DNA of 64,000 nucleotides from Colletes latitarsis (lineage: Eukaryota > Arthropoda > Insecta > Hymenoptera > Colletidae): assembly GCF_051014445.1 (NCBI RefSeq), contig NW_027488377.1, forward strand, positions 620,001-684,000. Reading direction: 5' to 3'. Shown piece by piece: positions 20,042 through 32,158 of the stretch. Below the pieces are notes generated by a model. It saw only the letters and a list, made by a program, of their open reading frames with translations. It had not been told where the DNA came from and made no database searches. The position numbers and the translations under genes were made by a program. Positions within the stretch are counted from its first letter, which is position 1; every line of letters begins with the position of its first letter.

Positions 20042-23000
20042 CTGACTGCTTTCTTTGCTACAAACCTACGGATCCCTTACTAAATAACTGCAATTGTACT
20101 AGCCTGCTGCTTGCTTACTAGCGTACTGCTTCATTTCTAGCTTCCTGCTTGCTAACTAGCTCACTGCTTGCTTACTAGATTACTGCTTGCTTACTAGCTT
20201 ACTGGTTGCTTGCTAGCTAACAGCTTGCTTACTAGCTTCTAGCTTGCTTAATAGCTTGCTGCTTGTTTACCAGCTTACAGCTTTGCTACAAACCTACGGA
20301 TCCCTTACTAACTAACTGCAATTGTACTAGCCTGCTGCTTGCTTACTAGTGCACTGCTTCCTTACTAGCTTCCTGCTTGCTAACTAGCTTACTGCTTGCT
20401 TACTAGATTACTGCTTGCTTACTAGATTACTGCTTGCTTACTAGCTTACTGCTAGCATACTCGCATCCTGCTTGCTTACAATCTTGCTGCTTGCTTTCCA
20501 GCTTACTGCAGGCTTACTAACTGCTTGCTTACTTGCCTACTACTTCCTTACTAGCTTACAGCTAGCTTAATAGCTAACTGCTTGCTTACAAGCTTACTGC
20601 TTCCTTACTAACTAACTGCTTTCTTACTAGCCTGCTGCTTGCTTACTAGGGTACTGCTTTGTTACAAACCTACTGCTTGCTTACTAGCTTACTGCTTCCT
20701 TACAGGCTTCCTGCTTGCTTACCAGCTTACTGCTTTCCTGCAAACCTACGGCTCCCTTACTAACTAACTGCATTTGTACTAGCCTGCTGCTTGCTTACTA
20801 ACATACTGCTTCCTTACTAGCTTCCTGCTTGCTAACTCGCTCACTGCTAGCTTACTAGATTACTGCGTGCTTACTAGCTTGTTTACTAGCTTACTGCTTT
20901 GCTACTAACTTACTGCTTGCTACTAGCATACTGCTTCCTTACAACCTTCCTGCTCACTTACTAGCTCACTGCTTGCTTACTATCTCACTACTTGCTTTCT
21001 AGCACACTACCTGCTTACTAGCAACCTGCTTGCTTACTAGCTTACTGCTTGCTTACAATCTTACTGCTTGCTTACTAGATTGCTACATGCTTTTCAGCAT
21101 GTCGCTGCTTACTGGCGTACTGCTTCCTTACTAGCTTACTGCTTGCTTACTACCTAACAGCTTTCTTACTACATTCCTCCTTACTTCTTATCTTACTGGT
21201 TTCTGACTATCCTGCTGCTTGCTTACAATCGTACTGTTTGCTTACTATCGTACTGCTTGTTTACTACCTTAGTGCTTGCTTACAACATTCCTGCATTCTT
21301 CCTAACATACAGCATTCTTACTAACTTACCGCTCTCTTACCAGACGAGTGCTTACTACCTTCCGGTTTGCTTACTACCATAATGCATCCTTACTAGCGCC
21401 CTGCTCGCTTACTAGCTCACTACTCTCTAGCTCACTACTGCCTTACCAGCTTACTGCTTGCTTATAAGCTTACTGCTTGCTACTAGCTTCCTCCTCACTT
21501 ACTAGCTCACTGCATGCTTACTACCATAATGCATCCTTACTAGCGCCCTGCTCGCTTACTAGCTCACTACTCTCTAGCTCACTACTGCCTTACCAGCTTA
21601 CTGCTTGCTAACTAGCTTACTCCTTGCTTATTATCATACTGCTCCCCTACTAGCATCCTCCTCGCTTACTAGCTTAGTGCTTGCCTACTTGCTTGCTGCT
21701 TGCTCTCTAGCTTACTGCATGCTTTCCAGCTTGCCGCTTGCTTTCTAGCTTACTGTTTGCTGACTAGCTTACTGGTTGCTTACTCGCATACTGCTTGTTT
21801 ACAAGCCCGCTGCTTGCTCTATAGCATACTGCATCCTTACAAGCTTCCTGCTTGCATGCTAGTTTACTGGTTTCTCACTAGCTAACTGCATGCTTACTAG
21901 CATTCTGCTGCATTACTGGGTCCCTGCTCGCTTACTAGCCTACAGCTTGCTTACAAGCTTACTGCTTGCTACTAGCTTCCTCCTCACTTACTAGCTCACT
22001 GCTTGCTTACTAGCTTACCGCTTGCTTACTACCATAATGCATCCTTACTAGCGCCCTGCTCGCTTACTAGCTCACTACTGCCCTACCAGCTTACTGCTTG
22101 CTTACATGCTTACTGGTTGCTTACTAGATTACTGCTCGCTTACTAGCTTACTGTTTGCTTACTAGCTGCCAGCTTGCTTACTATCTCACTGGTTGCTTAC
22201 TAGCTCACTGGATGCTTAGTAGCATTCTGCTCTCTTACAAGGTCCCTGCTCGCATACTAGCCTACTGCTTGATTACTATCTCACTGCTCGCTTACTAGCT
22301 TGCTGCTTGCTTACTAGCTTGCTGCTTGCTTTCTAGCTTACTCCTTGCTAACTAGCATACGGCTTTGTTAATAGTTTACTGCTTGCATACTAGCTTACTG
22401 CTTGCTTACTAGCTTACTGCACGCTTACTAGCTTACAGCTAGCTTACTCGCTTACTGCTTGCTTACTAGCCCGCTGCTTGCATTCCAACACACTACCTCC
22501 TTACTGACTTCTTGCTTGTTTACTAGCTTACTGCTTGCTTTCAAGTTTACTGCTTGCTTACTAGCATAGTGCTTTCTTACTAGCTCACTGCTTGCTTACT
22601 AGCTTTCTGCTTGCTTACTAGCTTACTGCTTCCTACTACCTAACTGCTTTCTTACTACATTCCTGCTTTCTTACTAGCTAACTGCTTTCTTAATAACCTG
22701 CTGCTTGTTTACTAGCTTACAGCTTGCTTACCAGCTTACTGCTTGCTTTCTAGCTTACAGCTTGCTTACTAGCATACTGCTATCTTACTACCTTACTGCT
22801 TGCCTACTAGCTGACTGCTTGCTTACTAGCCTACGGCTAGCTTACACGCTTACTGTTTGCTCGCTAGCTTACCGATTCCTTACTAGCTCCCTGCTCGCTT
22901 TCTAGTTCTCTGTTTGCATGCTAGCTGACAGCTTGCTTGCTAACTAATTGCATTCTTGCTAGCATGCTGCTTGCTTACTAGGTTCCTGCTTGCTTTCCAG

Positions 23001-24186
23001 CATACTGCTTCGTTACTAACTTACTGTCTTGTTACTAACTTACTGCTATGTTACTTGCTTTCTGTTTGCTTCCTAGCTTACTGCATGCTTACTAGCATAC
23101 TGCCACGTTACAAACATTCTGCTCTATTACTAGCTTTGGCTTGCTTGCTAGTTTACTGGTGGCTTTCTAGCATGCTGCTCCATTTCTAGTTTCCTGCTCG
23201 CTTAATAGCTATCTGCTTTCTTACTAGCCTGCTGGTTGCTTACTAGCATACCGCTGGCTTACTAGTTTACTGCTTGCATACTAGCTTGCCACATGCATAC
23301 TAGCTAACTGCCTTCTTGGCAGCATACTGCTTTCTTACTAGCTAACTGCATTCTCACTATCTTACTGTAAGCTTACTAACTTACTGCATGCTTACTAGCT
23401 TACTAGCTGCTTTCTTACCAGCTTACTGCTTGCTTACTAGCTTCCTGATTGTTTACTAGCTCACGGATTGCTTAGAAGATTACTGCTTGCTTATTAGCTT
23501 ACTGCTAGCATACTCGCTTCCTGCTTGCTTACCAGTCTACTGGTTGCTTGCTAGCATAATGCTTGCATGCTATCATACTGCTTCGTTACTAGTTTTCTCC
23601 ACGCTTATTAGCTCACTACGTGCTTACTAGCTTACTGCTTGTTACTAGCTTACTCCTTGCTTACTACCTGACTGCTACCTTCCTACATTCCTGCTTTCTT
23701 CCTAACTTACTGCTTTCTTATGAACTTATTGGTCACTTACTAGCCTAACACTTCTTTAATAGCTTCCTGCTTGCTTACTAGCTTTCTTCTTTGGTAGTAA
23801 CTAACTGTTTTCTTAATAGCCTGCTGCTTGCTTACTAGCTTACTGGTTGCTTACTATCTTACTGCTTGCTTACTAGCATAGTGATTCCTTACTAGCATCC
23901 TGCTCGCTTAGAAGCTAATTGCTTTCTTACTGGCTTGCTGCTTGCTTTGTAGCTTACTGCTTGGTTACTAGCACGCTGTTCTCTCACTAGCTAATAGTTT
24001 TCTTACTAGCCTGTTTCGATCTGACCAGCTAACTGCTTGCTTACTAGCATACTGCTTGCATAGTGGCTTACTGCTTGCTTACTAGCGTACTACTTCCTTA
24101 GTAGCTAATTACTTTCTTACTAGCCTGCTGCTCCGATACTAGCTCATTGCTAGCTTACTATCTCACTGCATGCTTACTAGCGTACT
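20042..24186 (+). repeat. 19-bp satellite, block 5 (largest)
   Basis: 4.1 kb, same polarity, no insertion visible. Higher-order repeats occur: a block starting GCTACAAACCTACGGATCCC at 20057 recurs at 20285 and, altered, near 20737. A second set beginning CTACCATAATGCATCC occurs at 21374, 21521 and 22029. The right end reads AGCGTACT, of which GTACT became the target duplication of the solo LTR. Confidence 0.95.
20057..20900 (+). repeat. Higher-order repeat within satellite block 5 (about 228 bp, 12 units)
   Basis: Rare variant strings (CTACAAACCTACGGATCCC, then AACTGCAATTGTACTAGCC) begin at 20057 and 20285, 228 bp apart, which is 12 x 19. A third, more diverged copy begins near 20737, about two periods later. 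This is the pattern of higher-order arrays formed by unequal exchange. Confidence 0.7.
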
Positions 24187-26077
24187 TGTTTAAATATCGC
24201 ATGAGTCCGAGACGCAGAAACTCGGCCGCGATGCCCGTATCTATATTGAATTCGCGTAATTCTAGATGGTTGTGCTGACATGGAAATTTTCCATCGTTCA
24301 GATTAGTATACCGCGGCTATTTACGTGTTTTTTCAAGCTAGCTTCACTGAAATTCTCGAGTTTTGGAACAAATTCTAGGAATGTGTTGTTAGCGCTGAGA
24401 AAGAGAGAGAAAAGAGATCTATCGGAAAAAAATCGATAGACGAAACACGGCAGCGCCGCGCCGTGGCCACGCGGCGCGTAGCAGCCCGGGCCCAGCAACG
24501 CGAGGCGTAGCTACCCGGTTCTGCGCTTGCGAGACGGAGCCGGCCGCGGCCGTCGCTGCTTGCAGATCGTCACGGTTCTTTCTTGAGCCGTCGGCGATCG
24601 AGAGCGGACCTTGTGACGGTCGCGTTCCCATTTCCCTACGAGCTCCGAGGAGGATGAGTCGATCTCGCTCCTCGTAATAGAATCAGTTTGCGGACAAATA
24701 GTTTATTGGAAAATCTCGTCATAGCGACCTGAGATTTTCCCCAGAAAACGGACAATCTGCCTGACGTTGCAGCGATTGCAAGGCACGTCGAGTGTGAAGC
24801 GATCGTAGACGCAGGATTGTGATTGAACGTTGCAGTTCGTGGATGCGACTGCGACGATGGAGATTCGGTGTGGATCGCCTTGAGTCTTCTTCCAATTATC
24901 CGATTAGAGCTACTGGAAGGCTGATACCGACATACTGGTATCACCTAGTGGTAGTTCACCGTTCGTAGAGGTCATATGAAACCCACTGGAACCACCCGTC
25001 CTGTGTACCACTGAGAGTACACCGACCGGAGGGGTGGAAAGTTTCACCGACCAAGATTAGAGCTATACGGCGTAGGAGCAACCGGAAGATAGATATTCAG
25101 GAAGAATATCACTTCGTGGTGCTCTCCGTGCATCGGGCGTCGGAGAACCCGCTCCAATATACCGTCGTGAGGGGACAATAAGTAGAGCCTAAGCGTACGG
25201 TGGAGCAAAGGGTTCGAAGAGCCTTCCTTCCATCGCTACACCCACTACCAGCTGTGAGTCGACCACACTGGGCTGTGAACGTAGGGTGGTTGGAATTGCA
25301 GGGGATTGAGTCCTGAACCGGTGAGCCGCAGGCCAGTTCCTCGGAACACAGGAGCCTCCGTCGAGGTAGCCACGGCTGGCTGCCGAGCGTTCCTTTGATG
25401 AAGGAATCGCCGGCTTGGCAACCACGTGTGCATACCGCAGGTCGCTCCTGAGGAGCAGCTGACGAGGGAGCCGAACCAGGACAAGACGTCCTCTTGCGTG
25501 GGTGGTGTAGAAACGCCACCCGCACGGGGAGCGTGCTCGCGGGATATAGCCTCTTGGAGCCTTACAACCTCCATTTGGTTTCCCGTCCGTGGCATTGCAA
25601 AGAGAACCCAGTAGAACGGAGAAAAGCTCGTCTACCCGGTTGTGCGCGTCGGTGAGATCGTAGAAAGAGAATCTCATCGACCAGAAAGAAAAAAATATAC
25701 AGTCCACTAGCTATAGCGCTAGATAGCCAGCCAGCTCTCCCCTCCAAGCACACCAGACTGTCACTGGAGCGCGAGAAACAGCTGACGAGCGCGCGATTGT
25801 TGACTTGTCCGCAAATGTATTTATTAGGCGGATTCTTTTGTTTCAGAAAGCCTCCGCAGTAAAAATTGAAATAAGGAGACTTAAAAAGAGGAGACGAGGC
25901 CGCAATAGGAGCCGTCGTCAGTTTTTTCTTTTAGTTTCTAGTTTTGTTTTGTTAAAATGTTATAAATAGTTCATTTATATTTTTGTAATAAAAACTCTAT
26001 TGAAAAACTTGTAACATTTTCTCTCCCTGTCTGTTTCCTCATCCGGACACACGCTAAAGTCCCTTAGTACTTTAACA
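24187..26077 (+). mobile_element. Solo LTR-like element (family L, subfamily 3)
   Basis: 1891 bp beginning TGTTTAAATATCGC and ending GTACTTTAACA, with a perfect 5-bp duplication GTACT (24182-24186 and 26078-26082). Removing it restores a normal satellite unit. A hairpin (CCGAG...CTCGG) lies near the left end. Boxes are AGCCTTACAACCTCC (25558-25572), TACAGTCCAC (25698-25707) and ATCCGGA (26041-26047). AATAAA is at 25987-25992. It matches element #3 over most of its length. Several open frames on the minus strand are shared with #3 but occur in overlapping frames with no domain, so I do not call genes. Confidence 0.85.
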
Positions 26078-26858
26078 GTACTGCTTGCTTACAAGCTTAC
26101 AACTTGGTTTCAAGCTTACTGCTCGCTCACTATCTCCCAGCTTGCTTAATAGCACACTGCTTTCTTACTAGATTACAGATTGCTTCCTAACTTGCTGCTA
26201 GCTTTCTAGCTTTCCGCAAGCTTGCTAGCATGCTGCGTTCTTAGTGCCTAACTGAGTTCTGACTAGCCTGCTGCTTGCTTACTAGCTTTCTGGTTGCTTA
26301 CTAGCTTACTACTTGCTTACTAGCCTACTGCTTGCTTACGTGCTTACCGCTTGCGTTCTAGCTTACTGCCTGCTTACTAACATACTGCTTTCTCACTAGC
26401 TAATTGCTTTCTTACTAGCTCACTGCTTGCTTGGTAGCTTACTGCTTGCTTACTAGATTGCTACTTGCTTTCTAGCTTGCCGCTTGCTTACAAGCATACT
26501 GCGTTCTTATTGGCTAACTGCTTTCTGGCTAGCCTGCTGCTTGCTTACTAGCTTACTGGTTGCCTACTGACTTACTGCTTGATTACTAGCATAACGCATC
26601 CTTACTAGCTTCGTCCTCGCTTACTAGTACACAGCTTGCTTGCTAGCATACTGCTATCTTACTATAAAACTGCTTTCGTACTAGCTTGCTGGTTGCTTGC
26701 TAGCTTAGTTGTTGCCTACTAGCGTAGTGTTTGCTTACTAGCATACTGCTTCCTTACTAGATATGTGCTTTCTCACCAGCATACTGCTTGCTTACTAGAT
26801 TTCTGCTTTGCTACTAGCTCAATACTCCATGCTCCATGCTCCATACTCGCTTACTAGC
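26078..26858 (+). repeat. 19-bp satellite, block 6
   Basis: Same unit and polarity. Near 26826 a short secondary tandem repeat (GCTCCAT repeated) interrupts the register just before the MITE. Confidence 0.93.
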
Positions 26859-27286
26859 AGAGTGCGTCCGCAACTGACTTTGACGCCCACAGCACCGTTT
26901 AGCCCACCGTCCCGACGTCGTGGCGTTTGAGGCGTCAGTCGGTACGCCGGATTCGCTCGCTCCTATGCTAGGGGTATAAAGGTCCCTATTCTGGTTACCA
27001 GCCGGGGCTGGCCACTCGCTCGTGCTCGTTCGCCGCTACACTATTTCGCTGGGGTAGGAGGATGTCGGGAGGCGGAGTGGGAATCGCCGACTAGTGGGGT
27101 CGGATGGCAGCGGACGCACCTCCACCCTTCCCTCGGCTGAGAGGCCGTGAACCCGGAGGGGCTCTGCGGACGCACTAGTCCCTACCGGTGGCCGGATGTC
27201 CGCGTTTCGTGGCCTCAAACGCCACTACGTCGGGACGGTAGGCTAAACGGTGCTGTAGGCGTCAAAGTCAGCTGCGGACGCACTCT
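26859..27286. mobile_element. MITE-like element with 75-bp terminal inverted repeats
   Basis: Inverted repeats at 26859-26933 and 27212-27286 begin AGAGTGCGTCCGCA and match over 75 bp with four differences. The 428-bp element has no coding capacity and a TATA-like GTATAAAGG near 26975. No target duplication is visible, so I cannot assign a superfamily. A further 74 bp (27287-27360) of non-satellite sequence follows the right repeat and is unassigned. Confidence 0.75.
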
Positions 27287-27360
27287 TCTTTGACGCGCTC
27301 CGTTGGCGGAATACCAGGTTGACAAAAATGTGAGAATCGATCCGTATCGGTTGCCTACAC

Positions 27361-28766
27361 GCTTGCTGCTTGCTTACTAGCTGGCTACTCGCATACTAGC
27401 GCACTGCTTGCATACTAGTTTGCTGCTTGCTTTCTAGCTTACGGCTTGCTTACTAGCATAGTGCTTTCTAACTAGCTAGCAGCTTTCTGACTAGCCTGCT
27501 GCTTGCTTACAAGCTGACTGTTTGCTTAGTAGCTTACTGGTTGCTTACTAGCATACGGCTTGCTTACTAGCTTACTGCTTGCTTACTATCATGCTGCTTC
27601 CTTACTAGATTCTTCCCTGCTTACTAGCTCGCTGCTTACTTACTAGCTTACTGCTAGCATACACGCTTACTGCATGTTTACAAGGCAGATGCTTGCGTTC
27701 TAGCTTACTGCTTGATTACTAGCATACTGCCTTCAACTAGATTCCTGCTTTTTTACTAGCCCTCTGCTTGTTTTCTAGCTTCCTGCTTTTTTACTAGCCC
27801 ACTGCTTGCTTTCTAGCATACTGCTTCCTTACTAGCTTCCAGATTGCTTGCTAGCTTACTGGTTGCTTACTAGGATACTGCTTGCTTACTAGCTCCCTGC
27901 TCGCTTACTAGATTACCGCTTGCTTACTAGCTTGCTGCTTGCTTACTAGCATATTGCCTCCTTGCTAGCTTACTGCTTGCATACTAGCTTACTGCATGCC
28001 TACCAGCTTACTGTTAGCTTACTACCTAACTGGTATCTTACTAGCTTACTGCTTGCTTACTAGACTTCTGCTTCCTTACTAGCTCCCTGCTCGCTCACTA
28101 GCTCACTGCTTGCTTACCAGCTTACTCCTTGCTTACTATCATCCTGCCTGCTTACTATCTTACTGTATGCTTACTAGATAACTGCTATCTTACCACCATC
28201 CTGCTTCCTTCTTATCATACGGGTTGTTTGCTAGGTAACAGTTTTCTTACTAGGCTGCTGCTTGTCTAATATCTTACTGGTTGCTTACTAGGATACTGCT
28301 TGCTTACTAGCATTCTGCTCCCTTACTAGCTCCCTGCTCGCTTACTAGATTACCGCTTGCTTACTAGCTTGTTGCTTCCTTACTAGCTAACTGCATCTTT
28401 ACCAGCCAGCTGCTCGCTTAGTAGCATACTTGTTTCTTCTTAGCTAACTGCTTGCTTTCTAGCATCCTGCTTCCTTTCTAGCTTCCTGCTGGCTAACTAG
28501 CTCACTGCTTGCTTAATAGCTCACTGCACGCTTACTAGCTTCCTGCTTTCTTACTGTCATGCTGCTTCCTTACTTGCTTCCTGCGCGCTTGCTGGCTCAC
28601 TACTTGCTTACTACCTTACTGCTAGCTTACACGACTACTGCTTGCTTACTAGCATACTGCTCTCGTACAAGCTAACTGCTTTCTTACAAGCATACTGCTT
28701 GCTCACTAGCATACTGCTTCCTTACTAGCCTGCTGCTAGCTTAATTGCTTACTTGTAGCTTACTAG
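27361..28766 (+). repeat. 19-bp satellite, block 7
   Basis: Same unit and polarity. Some local duplication is visible: TTACTAGGATACTGCTTGC strings recur near 27870 and 28285. It ends in CTAG, the 4-bp duplication of the gypsy element. Confidence 0.93.
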
Positions 28767-29057
28767 TGTAGGAAATAAAATTAAAACAGAATACAAGATG
28801 TTAAGTTTACTTGAACATGAAATAAAATAGAGGTGGTAAAAATATAACTCGCTACGTCTTAACTCGCTCGTGTGGACTCTTCGACGGTTCGCTCGACTCT
28901 GCCCTTTTTTGTGCGTCTTCTAAACGAATGACGCCACACGCAACATTGACGTCATCGGCATCGATACCATTGCATAAACAATCATTCGGCTCCAAGCATT
29001 CGTCGCTTACTCATACCACTCATGATTCACACATACCATACACACACACACACCACA
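28767..29057 (-). repeat. 3' LTR of the gypsy element
   Basis: 291 bp matching 38768-39073. It keeps a CRE-like palindrome TGACGTCA at 28947-28954 that is changed to TGACGGCA in the other LTR. A CA microsatellite lies at the right edge. It lacks a 15-bp stretch (near CCCAGGGCCAGCCAC) present in the 5' LTR. Confidence 0.9.
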
Positions 29058-29085
29058 TTCGGCCATCCTGCAGAGATATCTGCTC

Positions 29086-31947
29086 TCAGATATCAGATGT
29101 ATTCTCACTATCCGTCAATGCATCTTCTAGGTCCTCAATCCTCGATTTCAAGTATTCTGCAGTTGTCGATGTTTGTCGTGGCCCCTCGTGCTCACCTACT
29201 TTCTCTACCAAATACCGATCATTGCGCAGTACACGGGTAATTTGATACGGGCCTAAATATTTATGCGCAAACTTTAAACCTGGTCCTGATTGTGTCCTTT
29301 TGATACCGACCAAATCTCCTTCGTGATAGTGATGAGCCTCTTTACGATTCTGGTTAAAACTTCGCCGATTCTTCTGTTGGATTTTCAAAATGTTGTTTTT
29401 TACTTGCCGTCTCAATTCGTCTCGATTTTCTTCAAATTGTTCGTTCCACTCGTTGCTTATTATTTCTCGGACCTCGGGATTATTCTTCAACCTCATATCA
29501 GTCCCGAATAGAATCTTAAAAGGTGTATTGCCGATACTGCGGTGAGGAGTTGCATTCAGGTAGTTTTGGCATACGTCTAGGTATCTGTGCCACTCATTAG
29601 GTTTTGGGGCGGCCAACTTAGTTAACACAGGAATGATTGTCCTGTTCACCCTTTCTACCTGGCCATTCGCTTTTGGTACCCCCGTTGTAATAAGGCCAGC
29701 TTCAATATTTTCTTCTCTGCAGTACTCCTGAAACTCTGCCGAAGTAAATGCAGTTCCACGGTCCGAAATAATCTTTTGGGGATTGCCAAAAATTGTCGCT
29801 TGTTTTTTCAAGTGGTTGACGACCTCCCCAGTACCGGTAGATTTTGTAGCATAGAGCCACACAAATTTAGAAAATCCATCTATCACTACGAATATGTGTT
29901 TGTAATTCTTCCGAGTTGACGGAAGCGGTCCTAAGTGATCAATGTGGTATACATCTAACGGAACGTCTCCTTTGTCGATAGGATGTAATAGTCCGTCTCG
30001 TTTTCCAGATTTTCGTTCAGCTAAAATACACGCAATGCAATTCTGAATCACTTTTTCCACATTAGATCTTAGACCTTTGAACCAATAATCTTTTCTAACA
30101 AGGGTCTCGGTTTTACCACTAGAGAAGTGTCCGTTCTCATGCAACTGTCTTATTATTTGACCCTGCATAGCACGCGGCACTACTATGCGAACATCGTCGT
30201 CAATTACCTTAAACAAAAGTCCGTTTCTTATTACGTAGTCGCCATCATTATTTTGTACACTATTCATAGAATCCATTATTTCCGATAACTCTTTGTCCGC
30301 ACATTGCGCTTTTCGCAATCTCACGAGCACACTCGTCTCACACTCACTGATAAGCATACACACCGGAATAGGCTTCCGACTTAGCGCATCGATATGTCGC
30401 ATATTGCTTCCTGAGCGATGTTCAATAGTATAATTGAACTCTAACAATAATGCCCACCTTGCAACTCGAACACATAAGTCTCTTTTTTTCATAGTGAGAG
30501 TAAACGCACGACAATCGGTTATTGTTCTAAACGATATTCCTAAAAGATAAACTCTAAACTTATGTAACGCTTTAACTATAGCTAATATCTTTAATTCATA
30601 ACTAATGTATCGCGATTCTGCCTCTGACGTTTTCCAGCTCGCATAATATGTTGGATGGTAACGTTGATCGACATCGTCTCTCTGTAACCGGATGGCACCG
30701 AGTCCGACGCTCGACGCATCCGTATGGAGTTCTGTTTCCGCACCTACGCGGTATAATTTTAAAACCGGGTCACTGCTCAATGCAATTTTCAATTGTTTAA
30801 ACGCTAGCATATGTTTTTCATTTAGTTCAAAATTTACGTCTTTTTTCAACAAGTTCGTCAAGGGTTGGGCTATTGTTGAGTATTGTGGAATAAATTTGCG
30901 AAAATACCCGGTTAATCCTAAGAAGCTCTGCACGTCTCTAACATTTTTTACTAATGGAAAATTCATAACAGCTAATGTCTTACGCTTCGACGGACGTACG
31001 TGACCATCCTCAATTATGTGACCTAGATATTCTATGCTACGTTGAAGAAAACGACATTTCTTCCAATTCACTCGCAATCCATAATCACTTGCAATACACA
31101 ATATCTCACGCAATCTTGATACGGCTTCATTTTCGTCATTCGCAGGAATAATTAAATCATCTATATATGTCAAAACAACACTTGTCTGAATCGGGTTACG
31201 AAATATATTATTGATATATTTTTGAAAGATAGCTGGAGAGTTGCAGAGACCAAATGGGGTTCTTAAAAATTCAAAATGCCCATCAGGTACTATAAATGCA
31301 GTGAATTTACAACTATTTTCCTCAATCGGGACGTGAAAAAAACCATCCTTTAAATCGAGAGTACTAAATATCGTCGCGCCCTGTAAACGATCCAGCTGAT
31401 CTTCTATCAACGGAAGCGGATAGCGATCTTTACATACTTTCTTATTGAGTAATCTATAATCTATACACAAACGCATTCCATTATCTTTCTTTTTTACCAG
31501 TACAATCGGACTGGCATATTCCGATGTACTTTCTCGCACTATTCCTTGTTGCATCCATTCATCTATCTGTTTATTAACTATTTCTCTTTGCACTGGCGCT
31601 AATCTACGTGGAGGTTGATATATAGGTATATCATCTTTCAATACAATGTTCATTTTAATGTTAGACTTTTTAATAGTTTTAGGCTCATAATTACTTATTA
31701 TATCTTCTATTTCTTGTTTAACGGTATCATTTTTAATATGCTGCAAATCTATTAAAGAATTAGTCACATTGTTCTCGGACTCATCGAAAGTATCTATGCA
31801 AAATATTTTTGGTACATCATAAGAATTCGTTACCCTGTTATCGCGTTTTGAAACCTCAACACTCTTACCGTCTAATGTCAATTTAGCCTCTTGCAACAAT
31901 TCCGAGCCAATCAAAAAATTATGTCTCAAATATTCATCCAGTACCAC
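29086..31947 (-). CDS. pol: Gypsy pol: reverse transcriptase, RNase H, integrase
   Basis: 953-codon open frame, and the frame continues open upstream to the LINE-C target site at 32087. It begins with the end of the protease (FLIGSELL). Reverse transcriptase: LDLKDGFFHVP, FGLCNSPAIFQ and the catalytic YIDD (residues 261-264). RNase H: acidic residues D409 (HTDASS), E451, D478 and D520. Integrase: zinc-binding H603, H607, C637 and C640, and catalytic D670 (YHIDHLG), D729 (ISDRGTAF) and E765 (GQVERVNRT). All key residues are present, so this segment was coding until recently or is still under little decay. It copies the RNA genome and inserts the DNA. The initiating part now lies beyond LINE-C, so the ATG at 31947 is only the first in the fragment. 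Confidence 0.93.
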   Translation of the reverse strand: MVLDEYLRHNFLIGSELLQEAKLTLDGKSVEVSKRDNRVTNSYDVPKIFCIDTFDESENNVTNSLIDLQHIKNDTVKQEIEDIISNYEPKTIKKSNIKMNIVLKDDIPIYQPPRRLAPVQREIVNKQIDEWMQQGIVRESTSEYASPIVLVKKKDNGMRLCIDYRLLNKKVCKDRYPLPLIEDQLDRLQGATIFSTLDLKDGFFHVPIEENSCKFTAFIVPDGHFEFLRTPFGLCNSPAIFQKYINNIFRNPIQTSVVLTYIDDLIIPANDENEAVSRLREILCIASDYGLRVNWKKCRFLQRSIEYLGHIIEDGHVRPSKRKTLAVMNFPLVKNVRDVQSFLGLTGYFRKFIPQYSTIAQPLTNLLKKDVNFELNEKHMLAFKQLKIALSSDPVLKLYRVGAETELHTDASSVGLGAIRLQRDDVDQRYHPTYYASWKTSEAESRYISYELKILAIVKALHKFRVYLLGISFRTITDCRAFTLTMKKRDLCVRVARWALLLEFNYTIEHRSGSNMRHIDALSRKPIPVCMLISECETSVLVRLRKAQCADKELSEIMDSMNSVQNNDGDYVIRNGLLFKVIDDDVRIVVPRAMQGQIIRQLHENGHFSSGKTETLVRKDYWFKGLRSNVEKVIQNCIACILAERKSGKRDGLLHPIDKGDVPLDVYHIDHLGPLPSTRKNYKHIFVVIDGFSKFVWLYATKSTGTGEVVNHLKKQATIFGNPQKIISDRGTAFTSAEFQEYCREENIEAGLITTGVPKANGQVERVNRTIIPVLTKLAAPKPNEWHRYLDVCQNYLNATPHRSIGNTPFKILFGTDMRLKNNPEVREIISNEWNEQFEENRDELRRQVKNNILKIQQKNRRSFNQNRKEAHHYHEGDLVGIKRTQSGPGLKFAHKYLGPYQITRVLRNDRYLVEKVGEHEGPRQTSTTAEYLKSRIEDLEDALTDSENTSDI

Positions 31948-32158
31948 GTGAATTAAAAATCGGAAAATATTTATATCGATTTGTACGTTCGCATAAAAAC
32001 TGCCTAAAGTAGTGACCTTACTTAAACCGAATCCTTTACAAGATATTTCTGTACCGTGTAAAGTTGGGCATCCTAACCTAATATATTTTTTTTTTTTTTT
32101 TTATTGAGAACCTCAGATAAGGTTCATATATACAGTGATATGTATGTTTACGTGTACA

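Noticed and set aside
22705..22905. Leucine/alanine-rich open frames in the satellite (also 1385-1630, 14109-14291, 21700-21885, 22956-23189, 59071-59271)
   Set aside because: They are translations of the 19-bp repeat. The composition follows the repeat in every frame and none has a domain or a conserved start.
24187..26077. Family L as DNA transposons with short inverted repeats (TGTTTAAA/TTTAACA)
   Set aside because: TG...CA ends, 5-bp duplications and an AATAAA near one end fit solo LTRs better, but without an internal region this is not fully excluded.
32072..32087. Telomere-like CCTAACC at the LINE-C target and GGGTTAGG near 11339
   Set aside because: Single occurrences with no TTAGG array anywhere in the window.
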